Part shown: positions 49,365 through 57,893 of the stretch, in pieces
How positions within the stretch are numbered: the stretch's first letter is position 1
How the letters are laid out: every line of letters starts with the position of its first letter
Assembly (NCBI GenBank): GCA_002305725.1
Contig: DBQM01000037.1
Span: 1 to 64,000, forward strand
Direction: 5' to 3'
DNA length: 64,000 nucleotides
Source of the DNA: Ruminococcus sp. UBA1394
GTDB taxonomy: Bacteria > Bacillota > Clostridia > Oscillospirales > Ruminococcaceae
The notes under the pieces: model-generated
What the model saw: the letters and a program-made list of their open reading frames with translations, nothing else
Told to the model about the DNA's origin: nothing
The model's database searches: none
Translations under genes and position numbers: made by a program

Positions 49365-50400
49365 CGCCGTTCTCCGGTTCGGCTGCGTCTTCCGGTTCTG
49401 TCATATCCTCCGGCACGCTGTCGTCATAATTGTATTCCGGTTCTGTTGCAGGTTCTGTAACGGGTTCTGTTCCCGGCTCGGTTGTGATTTCCTTGCCGAT
49501 GTCGCCCTCGGTAATTTCCTTCTTTTTCTCGTTGAAGTCAATGATTACCATAACGCTTGTGACTTCCTTCGGATTTACGGCAGGTTCAATTACTGCGTAG
49601 GCTGTCAGTCCGCTTTCCTCAATACCGGTTTCCTTTACGTTGCCGATAATATATCCCTGCGGGAACTGTCCGCTGTTTCCGGAAGTGATAATGAGGTCGC
49701 CCTCCTTTATCTTGTTTTCCTTGTCAATGTAGATCATCTTGCACTGACTTTTTTCAGCGTATGTCAGACTTCCCTCAACAATTCCGGTATCACGGCTCTC
49801 AACGCACATTACGCCTACTGAAAGCTCCTGTGAGAAAATTGTCCTTACTGTCGAATATGTATTTGCAACTTCGGTTATAACGCCGACAAGTCCCTCCGGA
49901 GTTACAACAGGGTCATAGAGGGCGATTCCGTCATTGGAGCCTCTGTCAATAACAAATGTTCCGTAGGGGTCGTTGACATTTCTTGAAATAACCGAACATA
50001 CCGGAGAATACTTGAAATCCTCGTTTTCCTCTTTGATGCCGATAAATTTACGCAGGTCCTCAACCTCTGACTTCATATCCTCATAGTCAATAAGTCTTTC
50101 GTTCAGATCTGCGACTTTTTCACGCAGCTGTCTGTTTTCCTCAACGTATTTTTCGGAATCCAGAAATAAATCTATAACCAGTCCCACCTTGTCGGAAATC
50201 GCATTTGAAAACTGCCTTATGGGGTTGAAAACAGAACCCACACATTGTGAAGCAAACGGAACTTTTCCGTCACGGGTCACGGAAAAAAGTGCAATTCCCA
50301 TAAAAAATCCGGCAATGCAGAGAATGATTTTAAACTTGACGCTTTTAAAAAACTGCCCCACTTCTGATTCTCCTTTCCTTGTTTTCAGGGGCGCTGCCAT
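49345..50400 (-). CDS. mreC: Rod shape-determining protein MreC
   Basis: The 351-residue bitopic protein has a membrane helix at about 24-42, a coiled coil at about 85-125 and the extracellular MreC beta-barrel domains (about 130-285). These contain VISRNVNDPYGTFVIDRGS near 143 and a GLVGVITEV strand near 170. The last 50 residues are a Glu/Pro/Thr-rich tail, likely unstructured and extracellular. MreC scaffolds the elongasome between MreB and PBP2. GGAGAATC precedes the ATG; mreB ends 56 nt upstream. Confidence 0.93.
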   Translation of the reverse strand: MAAPLKTRKGESEVGQFFKSVKFKIILCIAGFFMGIALFSVTRDGKVPFASQCVGSVFNPIRQFSNAISDKVGLVIDLFLDSEKYVEENRQLREKVADLNERLIDYEDMKSEVEDLRKFIGIKEENEDFKYSPVCSVISRNVNDPYGTFVIDRGSNDGIALYDPVVTPEGLVGVITEVANTYSTVRTIFSQELSVGVMCVESRDTGIVEGSLTYAEKSQCKMIYIDKENKIKEGDLIITSGNSGQFPQGYIIGNVKETGIEESGLTAYAVIEPAVNPKEVTSVMVIIDFNEKKKEITEGDIGKEITTEPGTEPVTEPATEPEYNYDDSVPEDMTEPEDAAEPENGGDDNAE

Positions 50401-50456
50401 AAAACCGGGTTATGCGTCCGGATGCGGCAGCACTATGAGAAAATAAACCTATTCTC

Positions 50457-51473
50457 TCAGTAATAGCGGGTTTCGTCTGTAAGTGCGTCCTCAAATTTGT
50501 CAATGTCCTCAAGTATCTTGCCCGTACCCTCTGCAACGCAGTCGAGAGGATATTCGGCAATATATACCGGCATTCCTGTTTCACGGCTGATAAGCTTGTC
50601 AAGACCTCTCAGCAGCGCACCGCCTCCGGCAAGGGTTATTCCCTGGTCGATTATGTCAGCGGAAAGCTCCGGCGGAGTTTTTTCAAGGGTGATTTTTATT
50701 GCCTCAATAACTCTTGAAAGGGGTTCTGTAAGTGCGTCACGGATCTCGGTTGACGTTACAGTAATATTCTCCGGCAGACCGTTGAGAAGATTTCTTCCCT
50801 TTATCTCCATAGTCTTTTCGCTTTCGCCCGGAAATGCCGAGCCGATTTCTATTTTGATATTTTCGGCTGTTCTTTCGCCGATAAGAAGATTATATTTTTT
50901 CTTAATAAAGTTTATGATAGCCTTGTCAAATTCATCTCCGGCAACTCTGACTGAACGTGAAGTCACAATCCCTCTCAGAGAGATAACCGCAACCTCGCTT
51001 GTACCGCCGCCGATATCAACTATCATGCTGCCTGACGGTTCTGCAACCGGCAGTCCTGCGCCCACAGCTGCCGCCATAGGTTCTTCGATAATGAAAACAG
51101 GCTTTGCACCTGCTTTTTCAGCAGCCTCCTTAACGGCACGTTTCTCAACTGCAGTTACGCCGGAGGGAATGCATATAATTACCCTTGCCTTTGTAAAAAA
51201 AGAGCCTCTGAGAGCTTTTTTGATAAATTCCTGCAGCATGGTCGTGGTCATGTCAAAGTCGGCGATAACGCCGTCCCTCAGCGGTCTGACTGCGACAATA
51301 GAGCCAGGCGTTCTGCCGATAACGTCCTTAGCCTTTTTTCCGACATATTTTGCTTTGTCGGTCCTGGTGTCTACTGCAACAACCGAAGGTTCTCTTATGA
51401 TAATACCCTTTCCTCTCATGTAAACAAGGGTGTTTGCAGTGCCCAGATCTATACCAATGTCCTTTGTAAACAT
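50457..51473 (-). CDS. mreB: Cell shape-determining actin homologue MreB
   Basis: The 338-residue actin-fold ATPase forms membrane filaments that direct side-wall synthesis. Phosphate 1 is [14 protein letters not shown] near residue 5, phosphate 2 is [12 protein letters not shown] near 157, and the adenosine motif is [10 protein letters not shown] near 286, all intact. GGAG upstream of the ATG and a promoter 70 nt away make it the first gene of mreB-mreC-mreD-PBP2. Length and motif order are standard. Confidence 0.96.
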   Translation of the reverse strand: MFTKDIGIDLGTANTLVYMRGKGIIIREPSVVAVDTRTDKAKYVGKKAKDVIGRTPGSIVAVRPLRDGVIADFDMTTTMLQEFIKKALRGSFFTKARVIICIPSGVTAVEKRAVKEAAEKAGAKPVFIIEEPMAAAVGAGLPVAEPSGSMIVDIGGGTSEVAVISLRGIVTSRSVRVAGDEFDKAIINFIKKKYNLLIGERTAENIKIEIGSAFPGESEKTMEIKGRNLLNGLPENITVTSTEIRDALTEPLSRVIEAIKITLEKTPPELSADIIDQGITLAGGGALLRGLDKLISRETGMPVYIAEYPLDCVAEGTGKILEDIDKFEDALTDETRYY

Positions 51474-51540
51474 CTATGCATTTCTCCTTTTGTATGTTCC
51501 TTTTAAATCATTTTACATTTTCTGAATTTTCTCTTATTTT

Positions 51541-51569
51541 ATTATACCACTAAATATGATGTTTCACAA
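51541..51569 (-). promoter_or_regulatory. Promoter of the mre operon
   Basis: Minus strand: TTGTGA (51564-51569), a 17-nt spacer, TATAAT (51541-51546). Confidence 0.6.
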
Positions 51570-51645
51570 CAAATTTTGAAGGTAAAAAAATCCTTGTATA
51601 TGCGTTAAGTATTTGTTAAATTTCTACAAAAGCGCAATAAAAATT

Positions 51646-51903
51646 TTATGCAATAGCCTTAGAAAGCTTTGGATAAACCGCAACGGCAATAAGCATAAAA
51701 ATAATCTGCGCAACGCTCAGTGAAAATTCAAATCCGACCGTAAGCTTAATTATCACAAGATTTATACTTGTAGGAGAAATACCGATTTCCTTTGAATATG
51801 CAAGCCAGCTGAGCATATCTGATGCCGCAGCGCCCTTTGCCGCAATTGAGCCGACAATTGCGCCTGCTATGATAAGCATTATCAGCAAAATTTTGTTTTT
51901 CAT
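51646..51903 (-). CDS. DUF4321-type small membrane protein
   Basis: The 85-residue protein has two membrane segments (about 5-25 and 57-80) joined by a loop with SPTSINLVIIKLTVGFEF, the pattern I recall for DUF4321 proteins found near maf, radC and mreB genes in clostridia. Its role is unknown. It lies between dut and mreB on the same strand and probably belongs to the upstream dut/zapA transcript. Confidence 0.7.
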   Translation of the reverse strand: MKNKILLIMLIIAGAIVGSIAAKGAAASDMLSWLAYSKEIGISPTSINLVIIKLTVGFEFSLSVAQIIFMLIAVAVYPKLSKAIA

Positions 51904-51947
51904 TCTGTTACCCCTTTTGTCATTATCAGATTGTTGTTGATTCTGGT

Positions 51948-52385
51948 TTACTGTCCGGTCGAGCCGAAACCTCCGCTGTTTCTGTCTGTTTCATCAAGCG
52001 TATCCGTTTCGATGATTTCCGGCAGCAGCACCGGAGTTACCACCATCTGCGCAATTCTCATGCCGTCAGTAACGGTAAAGCTTTCCTTGCCGTGATTGAT
52101 AAGAGGTACTTTTATTTCCCCTCTGTAATCGCTGTCCACTACACCTACGCAGTTTGCAAGGGCAATGCCGTGCTTTGAGGCAAGCCCTGAACGGGGATAT
52201 ATCATAAGTGCGGCATTTTCGGAATCCGGTGCGGCGGAAATACCCGTTGGTATCATCTTTATCTCGCCAGGTTCAATAATGATATCGCTGTCTGTGCAGG
52301 CTGAAAGGTCCAGTCCGGCACTGCCTTTTGTTGCTCTCTGCGGAATAACAGCCTTTTCGCAGAGCTTTTTTATTTTAAGTGTCAT
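51948..52385 (-). CDS. dut: dUTP diphosphatase
   Basis: The trimeric enzyme hydrolyses dUTP to dUMP, keeping uracil out of DNA. The 145-residue protein shows the five dUTPase motifs: GLDLSA near 24, PRSGLA near 65, GVVDSDYRGEI near 81, RIAQMVV near 106 and RNSGGFGSTG at the C-terminus. I start at ATG 52385 with GGAG 6 nt upstream; further in-frame ATG and TTG codons just before it have no RBS. It follows the U32 peptidase gene closely. Together with comEB it supplies dUMP. Confidence 0.95.
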   Translation of the reverse strand: MTLKIKKLCEKAVIPQRATKGSAGLDLSACTDSDIIIEPGEIKMIPTGISAAPDSENAALMIYPRSGLASKHGIALANCVGVVDSDYRGEIKVPLINHGKESFTVTDGMRIAQMVVTPVLLPEIIETDTLDETDRNSGGFGSTGQ

Positions 52386-52400
52386 ATTTTTCTCCATCAA

Positions 52401-54425
52401 TTACAGAACACCTCTGTAATACAGTCCTCTTGTAATATTTTCTTTTTTCTTCCCCGTACCGCGGTAATTTTCAATTATTTCAGATACCTCTCCGGGAGTT
52501 TCGTCAGTAAAATAAAGTGTCATAAAGCTTATGTTCTTAAATTCGTCAAGCCTGTCCGCAAGGTAAAGCCTTTGTGAATTGAGAATTTCTGTGTACTGTC
52601 CGTGACAGACAACAGAAAAGCTTCTTCCTGTCCTGTCCGAAAGCTTTTTGCTGCATTTTCCGCAGCCGACTTCGTTTTTCACCGGACAGTTTGCTGTCAT
52701 CATGACAGGCAGTCTGCCGTAAGCGATTATTCCGGCAGGCACAGGGGATTTCACAGCCGCCGCCTGACCGGATTTGAGCTCAAATGAAAGTGTCAGGTCG
52801 CTCAGATTCAGTTCTGAAAGCAGATTTGCACTGTAAGAGTTTGAAACGTTCAGTCCGAAATCTCCGTGCAGAGTAAACCCAAGTTCAGAGCCAGTCTGAA
52901 TATACGCAATGTTGCTGCACATAAGATGCGTAATGCCAGGCTTTTTTGCATCGGCAATCCTGCGCTTTGTTTCCTGCTCGTCTGTTATAAACCTCGGAGG
53001 CTCAATGATGATTTTTTCCGGAGAGTTTATTCTCTCAGGCAGAATTTCAAGGGGGACAATAACGAAATCTGCGGACATTGCAGCGTCCAGCTGGGAAATG
53101 TCTGATATCCTCGCCCTTATCTGTGAAAGCTTTTTCGGACTTTCCTTTATTTCCGGCATTTTTCCGGAAATAGCATACTGTGGAGTATTTCTCACGATTC
53201 TTGCAGCATTCAGCTCTGATACAGCCTTTCTTCTGACTTCATTCAGTTCTCCTGCGCTGACTGCAAGGCCGTCCTCAATTTCTGCATCAAGTCCGCTGTA
53301 ATTGTAGACGGTATCTCCAAGCTTTGAAAGCTGTCTTTCAAGCAAATCCCTGCTGACTGGTCTGTTCTGTGCTTTCTGGGGGACATTTCCGCTGACTGTC
53401 ACAGAGTTTCCGTCGTTGTCAGAAGCAGTAACTTTAACAGGGGAGTCCGGCTTTATTTCCGCAGTAAAGTGCAGGTCAGAAACTTTTCTTTCGGTCCGGT
53501 AAAGCTTGTGTATTTCCGGAATGACTGCTTTTGCCGCAGTAACATCCTCTTTTTCCCTTGTGCCGAACATTCCGGTTTTCTTTCCGGTGAAGTACCCGTC
53601 TGTAAAGCCGCTGCGTGAAAATACGGCTCTGAGCGTTTCTGTATCAAAATCCTTGCCGTCAATGGCGTTTCTGAACGCTGATACCGCCGCCGCAACATAT
53701 TCCGGACGTTTCATTCTCCCCTCAATTTTAAGTGAGGTCACGCCGGCATTTTCTATTTCCTTTATATGTCCTGTAAGGGAAAGGTCTTTCAGAGAAAGTC
53801 CGCAGTAACTGCTGTTCCCGCATGAAGAAAAAGGCAGTCTGCACGGCTGTGCGCAAAGACCTCTGTTAGCGCTCCTCTGACCTATCACAGCGGAGAGGTA
53901 GCATTGTCCCGAAACGGACATACAAAGCGCACCGTGAACAAAAATTTCAGTTTCAATATCAAGGGCAGAAATTTCCTCAATCTGTTTTCCTGAAAGCTCT
54001 CTTGACAGAACCACTCTCTTGAATCCCAGTTGTTTTGCCGTAAGCGCACCGGCAGGGGAGTGTATCGTCATCTGAGTTGAGGCGTGAAGTCTTGCGTCAG
54101 GAGATACTGCCTTTATGATTTCAGCAGCGCCCAAGTCCTGGACGATAAAAGCGTCAATTCCGGCATTAAGCGCCTTTTCAATAGTCTGGGCAAACTCCGC
54201 TGTCTGACTGTCAAAAATAATAGTGTTTACAGTCATGTAAAGCTTTTTGCCGTAAAGATGGCAAAGTTTTGCCGCCTCGTTTAGTTCAGCAAAATCAAAA
54301 TTACTGGCATTCTGCCTTGCGGAAAACGCCTTTCCGCCTATATAAACGGCATCAGCGCCGCATCTTAAAGCGGCAGTCAGCGAATCCATAGCCCCGGCAG
54401 GTGCAAGCAGTTCAGGTTTGTCCAT
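52401..54425 (-). CDS. U32 family peptidase / RNA hydroxylation-type protein
   Basis: The 674-residue protein has the U32 barrel at the N-terminus (LLAPAGAMDSLTAALRCGADAVYIGG). The Cys quartet region (HGALCMSVSGQCYLS then GLCAQPCR, about 170-200) is expected to bind an Fe-S cluster. A DUF3656-like middle and a further C-terminal part with a CGKC motif near 600 follow. Long members of this family relate to collagenase-like YrrO/RlhA proteins, some of which hydroxylate rRNA or tRNA; peptidase activity is doubtful. The stop is followed closely by dut, and the start overlaps the zapA stop by one base. Confidence 0.85.
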   Translation of the reverse strand: MDKPELLAPAGAMDSLTAALRCGADAVYIGGKAFSARQNASNFDFAELNEAAKLCHLYGKKLYMTVNTIIFDSQTAEFAQTIEKALNAGIDAFIVQDLGAAEIIKAVSPDARLHASTQMTIHSPAGALTAKQLGFKRVVLSRELSGKQIEEISALDIETEIFVHGALCMSVSGQCYLSAVIGQRSANRGLCAQPCRLPFSSCGNSSYCGLSLKDLSLTGHIKEIENAGVTSLKIEGRMKRPEYVAAAVSAFRNAIDGKDFDTETLRAVFSRSGFTDGYFTGKKTGMFGTREKEDVTAAKAVIPEIHKLYRTERKVSDLHFTAEIKPDSPVKVTASDNDGNSVTVSGNVPQKAQNRPVSRDLLERQLSKLGDTVYNYSGLDAEIEDGLAVSAGELNEVRRKAVSELNAARIVRNTPQYAISGKMPEIKESPKKLSQIRARISDISQLDAAMSADFVIVPLEILPERINSPEKIIIEPPRFITDEQETKRRIADAKKPGITHLMCSNIAYIQTGSELGFTLHGDFGLNVSNSYSANLLSELNLSDLTLSFELKSGQAAAVKSPVPAGIIAYGRLPVMMTANCPVKNEVGCGKCSKKLSDRTGRSFSVVCHGQYTEILNSQRLYLADRLDEFKNISFMTLYFTDETPGEVSEIIENYRGTGKKKENITRGLYYRGVL

Positions 54426-54769
54426 TATTTCTCCGCTGCCTTTTCAAGCTTTTCTATTTTAAGCTTTAACATATCTATTTCCTTTAATGCGGCGTCACGC
54501 TCAATGCGTGCCTTTCCTGCCTCGTCAACATATTCCTTTGCCTGCGCTCTTATATTGTCAACGTTTGCCTGCGCCTTGCTTAAATCGTCAAGAGTTGAAA
54601 GCGCAACCATGATAGCCGCTGAATAAGGCGAGATAGAAGAATTGCCGGATGAGATATCGTTTATCTTTTTTTCAAGCAGCTTTGCAAGACCGTAAACATA
54701 GCTTGGCGCTTCTTCGGTCTGGAGCATATACTCCTTGCCGCAAATAATAACCTTTACTCTGTTAAGCAT
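54425..54769 (-). CDS. zapA: Cell division protein ZapA
   Basis: This 114-residue FtsZ-ring-associated protein has the ZapA N-terminal beta-rich domain (VKVIICGKEYMLQTEE) and a long C-terminal coiled coil (about 60-114). It bundles FtsZ filaments. The start at 54769 has GGAG 7 nt upstream. The frame stays open for another 36 codons, but that part runs through a remnant of repeat B and has no RBS. It is coupled to the U32 gene by a one-base overlap. Confidence 0.85.
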   Translation of the reverse strand: MLNRVKVIICGKEYMLQTEEAPSYVYGLAKLLEKKINDISSGNSSISPYSAAIMVALSTLDDLSKAQANVDNIRAQAKEYVDEAGKARIERDAALKEIDMLKLKIEKLEKAAEK

Positions 54770-54805
54770 TTTTTTCTCCATTCTGAGTTTTTTTATCCGA
54801 TAACA

Positions 54806-54835
54806 TATAGTAAACCAAAAAATTGCGTTCACTAT
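54806..54835. repeat. Repeat B, internal-deletion derivative
   Basis: Only the outermost arms remain, joined: TATAGTAAACCAAAAAA from one end and TTGCGTTCACTAT from the other, 30 bp in total. Confidence 0.65.
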
Positions 54836-54893
54836 CATTATAATATATTTTTCACCGATTGAAAATACCCAAAACAAATTTTTTTCAAAATTT

Positions 54894-55478
54894 TCAGAAA
54901 TATCTTATAAGCGCTCTGACTTTTCCGAGTATTTCAACATCATCAGCGATAATTGGTTCCATGGAATCGTTTTCGGGCTGCAGTCTGAAATGACCGTCCT
55001 CTTTGTAGAAGGTCTTTACAGTCGCACTTTCACCATCAACCAGCGCAACGACAATATCGCCGTTTTCAGCATAGTTCATCTGCTCAACGACAATGAGGTC
55101 GCCGTCATATATCCCGACGTTTATCATGCTTTCACCTTTGACTTTCAGCGCAAAAAGGGGATTGGAATAGGTCTGGTCAGAGGTAAAGCTGATGTAATCC
55201 GTTATATTCTCAATTGCCGTAATAGGAATACCTGCGGCAACGTTTCCCACAACAGGTACGCTTACTCCACTTTCAGCACCTTTCAGTCTGATTGCCCTGT
55301 TGTGGTTGTCCATTTTTTCTATGTACCCCTCTTCAACGAGGAGGTTTATATATTTATGGACAGTTGATGTCGATTTGATATCCAGCGCAGAACAGATTTC
55401 TCTGACTGTCGGCGGATATCCGTTTTCAATTGAATCCTTTATGAACTGATAAATGTTCATTGCTTTTTCATTAAGCAT
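54894..55478 (-). CDS. lexA: SOS repressor LexA
   Basis: The 194-residue protein has an N-terminal winged HTH (about 1-65; TVREICSALDIKSTSTVHKY), the Ala-Gly autocleavage site in VAAGIP near 84, the catalytic Ser in VKGESM near 115 and the catalytic Lys in SATVKTF near 153. LexA represses DNA damage genes until RecA triggers self-cleavage. GGAG lies 8 nt before the ATG. No clear Firmicute SOS box is seen in its 24-nt upstream gap, so it may be expressed with murC and regulated elsewhere. Confidence 0.93.
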   Translation of the reverse strand: MLNEKAMNIYQFIKDSIENGYPPTVREICSALDIKSTSTVHKYINLLVEEGYIEKMDNHNRAIRLKGAESGVSVPVVGNVAAGIPITAIENITDYISFTSDQTYSNPLFALKVKGESMINVGIYDGDLIVVEQMNYAENGDIVVALVDGESATVKTFYKEDGHFRLQPENDSMEPIIADDVEILGKVRALIRYF

Positions 55479-55502
55479 AATTAAGCTCCGTTTCTGTTTT
55501 GC

Positions 55503-56921
55503 TTAGTTATCTGCTTTAAGCTTCTTATAAATCATCTTTGCGACTTTGTAGACGTCACCGCAGCCAAGTGTAATCACAAGGTCGCCGTCCTGTGCGTTTT
55601 CGCAGACGTAGTCGCATACCTGCTGAAAGTTTTCGTACTTTCTTTCGTCAGTATATTCAGCTGATTCGTCCTGCGGGAAGTAAACACAGCCGTCAATTTT
55701 TTCAGCAAGGTTTCGTGAGAAAATATTGTAGGTGTTCTTTTCTCTTGAACCCATAATGTCGGTGAGTACTGCGATATCCGGAATTGACAGCGCCTTTGCA
55801 AAATCGTCAAGAAGAATTGAAGTCCTTGAAAAAGTAAATGGCTGGAATACTGCCCATACCCGCTTGTAACCCATTCCCATAGCCGCCTGTAAGGTGACAG
55901 AAAGCTCTGTCGGGTGGTGGGCATAGTCGTCAACGATAGTTATTCCCTTTTCCTTGCCGATAAGCTCAAAGCGTCTGCCTGCGCCTCTGAAATCAGCAAG
56001 TCCCTGACGAATGCTTTCAAAGTCTACTCCAGCATAAAATGCCGCTGCGGCAGCTGCAAGAGAGTTCAGGACATTGTGCATTCCGGCAACGTGAAGTCTG
56101 ATTTTTCCGATTTCCTCACCCTTGTGCATGAGGGTGTATTCAGTTTCCATTCCGGAAATCCTTGTGATATTTTCAGCATAGTAATCATTTTTCGGGTCAA
56201 GACCGAATGTGATAAATTCCTTGCCCTCGATACCCTCAACTGCTTTGAGCGTATTGGCGTCGTCGCCGTTTATAATGAGAGCCTTTGTTGCCTTTTCAGC
56301 AAACTTGTGGAATGACTTTATAATGTTTTCAAGATTTTTGAAGTAGTCCAGATGGTCCTCGTCAATGTTGAGGATAACGGCGCAGTCGGGGTAAAGCTTC
56401 AGGAAAGTGTCAACAAATTCGCAGGACTCGCACACCATAATATCGCTTTTTCCTGCACGTCCGCTTCCGCCGATACAAGGCAGCTTTCCTCCGATAAACG
56501 CTGAAAGGTCAACCTTTGCTGTATAGAGTATCTGTGTTATCATGGAAGTGGTTGTGGTTTTGCCGTGAGTACCGGAAACGCAGATGGCGTTGTTGTACCA
56601 GCTTGTGACAATACCCAGCAGTTCACTTCTTTCCAGTACCGGAACGCCGCTTGCCTTTGCCGCAATAAGCTCCGGATTATCAGTCATGATAGCGGCTGTG
56701 TGGACGATAAGGTCTGCACCCTCAATATTTTCCGCTCTCTGTCCCAGAAATACCGGAATACCCATTTTGCGTACTGCCTCAAGGGTCTCGGTTTCGTTGT
56801 TGTCAGAGCCGGTGAGATAATAGCCCTGTGAATGAAGTATCTGCGCCAGCGGGTACATTCCCGAGCCGCCGATACCGATAAAATGAATATGTTTTTTTCC
56901 TTTTAATATATCTGTGTTCAT
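55503..56921 (-). CDS. murC: UDP-N-acetylmuramate--L-alanine ligase
   Basis: The enzyme adds L-alanine to UDP-MurNAc, starting the peptidoglycan stem peptide. The 472-residue Mur ligase has an N-terminal Rossmann domain (HFIGIGGSGMYPLA near 13), the ATP-binding P-loop GTHGKTTTT near 112, a central domain with DEDHLD near 186 and a C-terminal domain with DDYAHHPTE near 330. Motifs and length are standard. A promoter lies 45 nt upstream, divergent from spoVG. Confidence 0.95.
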   Translation of the reverse strand: MNTDILKGKKHIHFIGIGGSGMYPLAQILHSQGYYLTGSDNNETETLEAVRKMGIPVFLGQRAENIEGADLIVHTAAIMTDNPELIAAKASGVPVLERSELLGIVTSWYNNAICVSGTHGKTTTTSMITQILYTAKVDLSAFIGGKLPCIGGSGRAGKSDIMVCESCEFVDTFLKLYPDCAVILNIDEDHLDYFKNLENIIKSFHKFAEKATKALIINGDDANTLKAVEGIEGKEFITFGLDPKNDYYAENITRISGMETEYTLMHKGEEIGKIRLHVAGMHNVLNSLAAAAAAFYAGVDFESIRQGLADFRGAGRRFELIGKEKGITIVDDYAHHPTELSVTLQAAMGMGYKRVWAVFQPFTFSRTSILLDDFAKALSIPDIAVLTDIMGSREKNTYNIFSRNLAEKIDGCVYFPQDESAEYTDERKYENFQQVCDYVCENAQDGDLVITLGCGDVYKVAKMIYKKLKADN

Positions 56922-56965
56922 AGTAAAAACCTCTTATACCAGTTTGAGTACCGAATTTTAACGTT

Positions 56966-56993
56966 ATTGTATATTTTATCCGGAAACGTTCAA
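56966..56993 (-). promoter_or_regulatory. Promoter of murC
   Basis: Minus strand: TTGAAC (56988-56993), a 16-nt spacer, TACAAT (56966-56971). No clear sigma-H promoter for spoVG is visible on the other strand. Confidence 0.5.
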
Positions 56994-57030
56994 TAATATC
57001 CCTGTAAACAAAAGGAGGTCATCTTGCAGC

Positions 57031-57315
57031 ATGAATATTTCAGACATCAAAATCAGAAAAACCATTACCGAGGGCAGACTGAGAGCTATTGTTTCAATAA
57101 CTCTTGAAGACACCCTTGCAGTCCATGACATCAAAATTGTTCAGGGGGACGAAAGACTTTTTGTCGCCATGCCGAGCCGGAAGGACGATAACGGAGTTTT
57201 CCGTGATATTGTTCATCCGATTTCTCCCGAAGCAAGAAAAAGAATCGAATCGGAAATTCTCGACGCCTACAGCCGCCACCTTGCAATTACAGAGGCTGAG
57301 GCACAGGCTGTCTGA
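57031..57315 (+). CDS. spoVG: SpoVG family septation/RNA-binding regulator
   Basis: The 94-residue protein matches SpoVG through its core: an opening MNISDIKIRK strand, AIVSITLEDTLAVHDIKIV near 21, FVAMPSRKDDNG near 47 and DIVHPISPEARKRIE near 63. SpoVG is a small nucleic-acid-binding protein affecting septation, sporulation and surface traits in Firmicutes. AAAGGAGG lies upstream, though about 12 nt from the ATG. The gene is divergent from murC and ends at a terminator. Confidence 0.95.
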   Translation: MNISDIKIRKTITEGRLRAIVSITLEDTLAVHDIKIVQGDERLFVAMPSRKDDNGVFRDIVHPISPEARKRIESEILDAYSRHLAITEAEAQAV

Positions 57316-57327
57316 GACCACTCATGG

Positions 57328-57356
57328 CTGAACGTTTACGGACGTTCAGTCTTTTT
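57328..57356 (+). terminator. Terminator of spoVG
   Basis: CTGAACGT/ACGTTCAG stem followed by a T-rich tail, overlapping the end of the convergent Nudix gene. Confidence 0.75.
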
Positions 57357-57891
57357 TATTTTTAAGGATGTGTGATGCCTTTAAAACGCCTATCTGCGTT
57401 TTGGAATCTGTTATTTCTCCGTTTAAAACCATTTCCACTGCCTTGTCAAGAGGAACTTTTACAACGTCAAGAAACTCGTCATCGTCAAGGTCCTGATGTG
57501 AAAATTCCAGTCCGGAGGCAATATAGAGGTGGATAACCTCGCTTACATAAGCGGGAGTAGGGACTATCTCGCCCAGATATTCGTAGCTTTTGCAGGTGCA
57601 GCCGGTTTCCTCCAGCAGCTCACGCTTTCCGCAGTCGTAGTGCTTTTCACCCGGTTCAAGCTTTCCTGCCGGAATTTCAAGCATTACCTTGTGGTGGGGG
57701 TATCTGTACTGTCTGACCATAAGTATTTCTTCATTGTCCGTCACCGGAATTACAGTTACACCGCCGGAATGATGAACAACGTCACGCTGTACTTCCTTGC
57801 CGTTTTCAAGCAGAGCCGTGTCCTTTGTGACTTCAAAAATTCTTCCCTTGTAAACGCTTTCGCTTGCAACTGTTTTTTCCTCCAGATGCAT
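57346..57891 (-). CDS. Nudix hydrolase, ADP-ribose pyrophosphatase type
   Basis: The 181-residue protein has the Nudix box GKLEPGEKHYDCGKRELLEE near residue 76, with ETG following directly. An N-terminal beta domain fits the ADP-ribose pyrophosphatase (NudF-like) subgroup, as does QYRYPHHKVMLEIPAG preceding the box. It hydrolyses ADP-ribose or related nucleotide sugars. AAGGAGG precedes the ATG and lies in the 3' end of the yfhO-like gene, 2 nt away, so it is the third gene of yfcE-yfhO-nudix. Confidence 0.9.
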   Translation of the reverse strand: MHLEEKTVASESVYKGRIFEVTKDTALLENGKEVQRDVVHHSGGVTVIPVTDNEEILMVRQYRYPHHKVMLEIPAGKLEPGEKHYDCGKRELLEETGCTCKSYEYLGEIVPTPAYVSEVIHLYIASGLEFSHQDLDDDEFLDVVKVPLDKAVEMVLNGEITDSKTQIGVLKASHILKNKKD

Positions 57892-57893
57892 AA

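Noticed and set aside
50497..51423. Long plus-strand open frame opposite mreB
   Set aside because: It is the reverse shadow of mreB, a gene with intact motifs; Ser/Pro-rich composition and no RBS.
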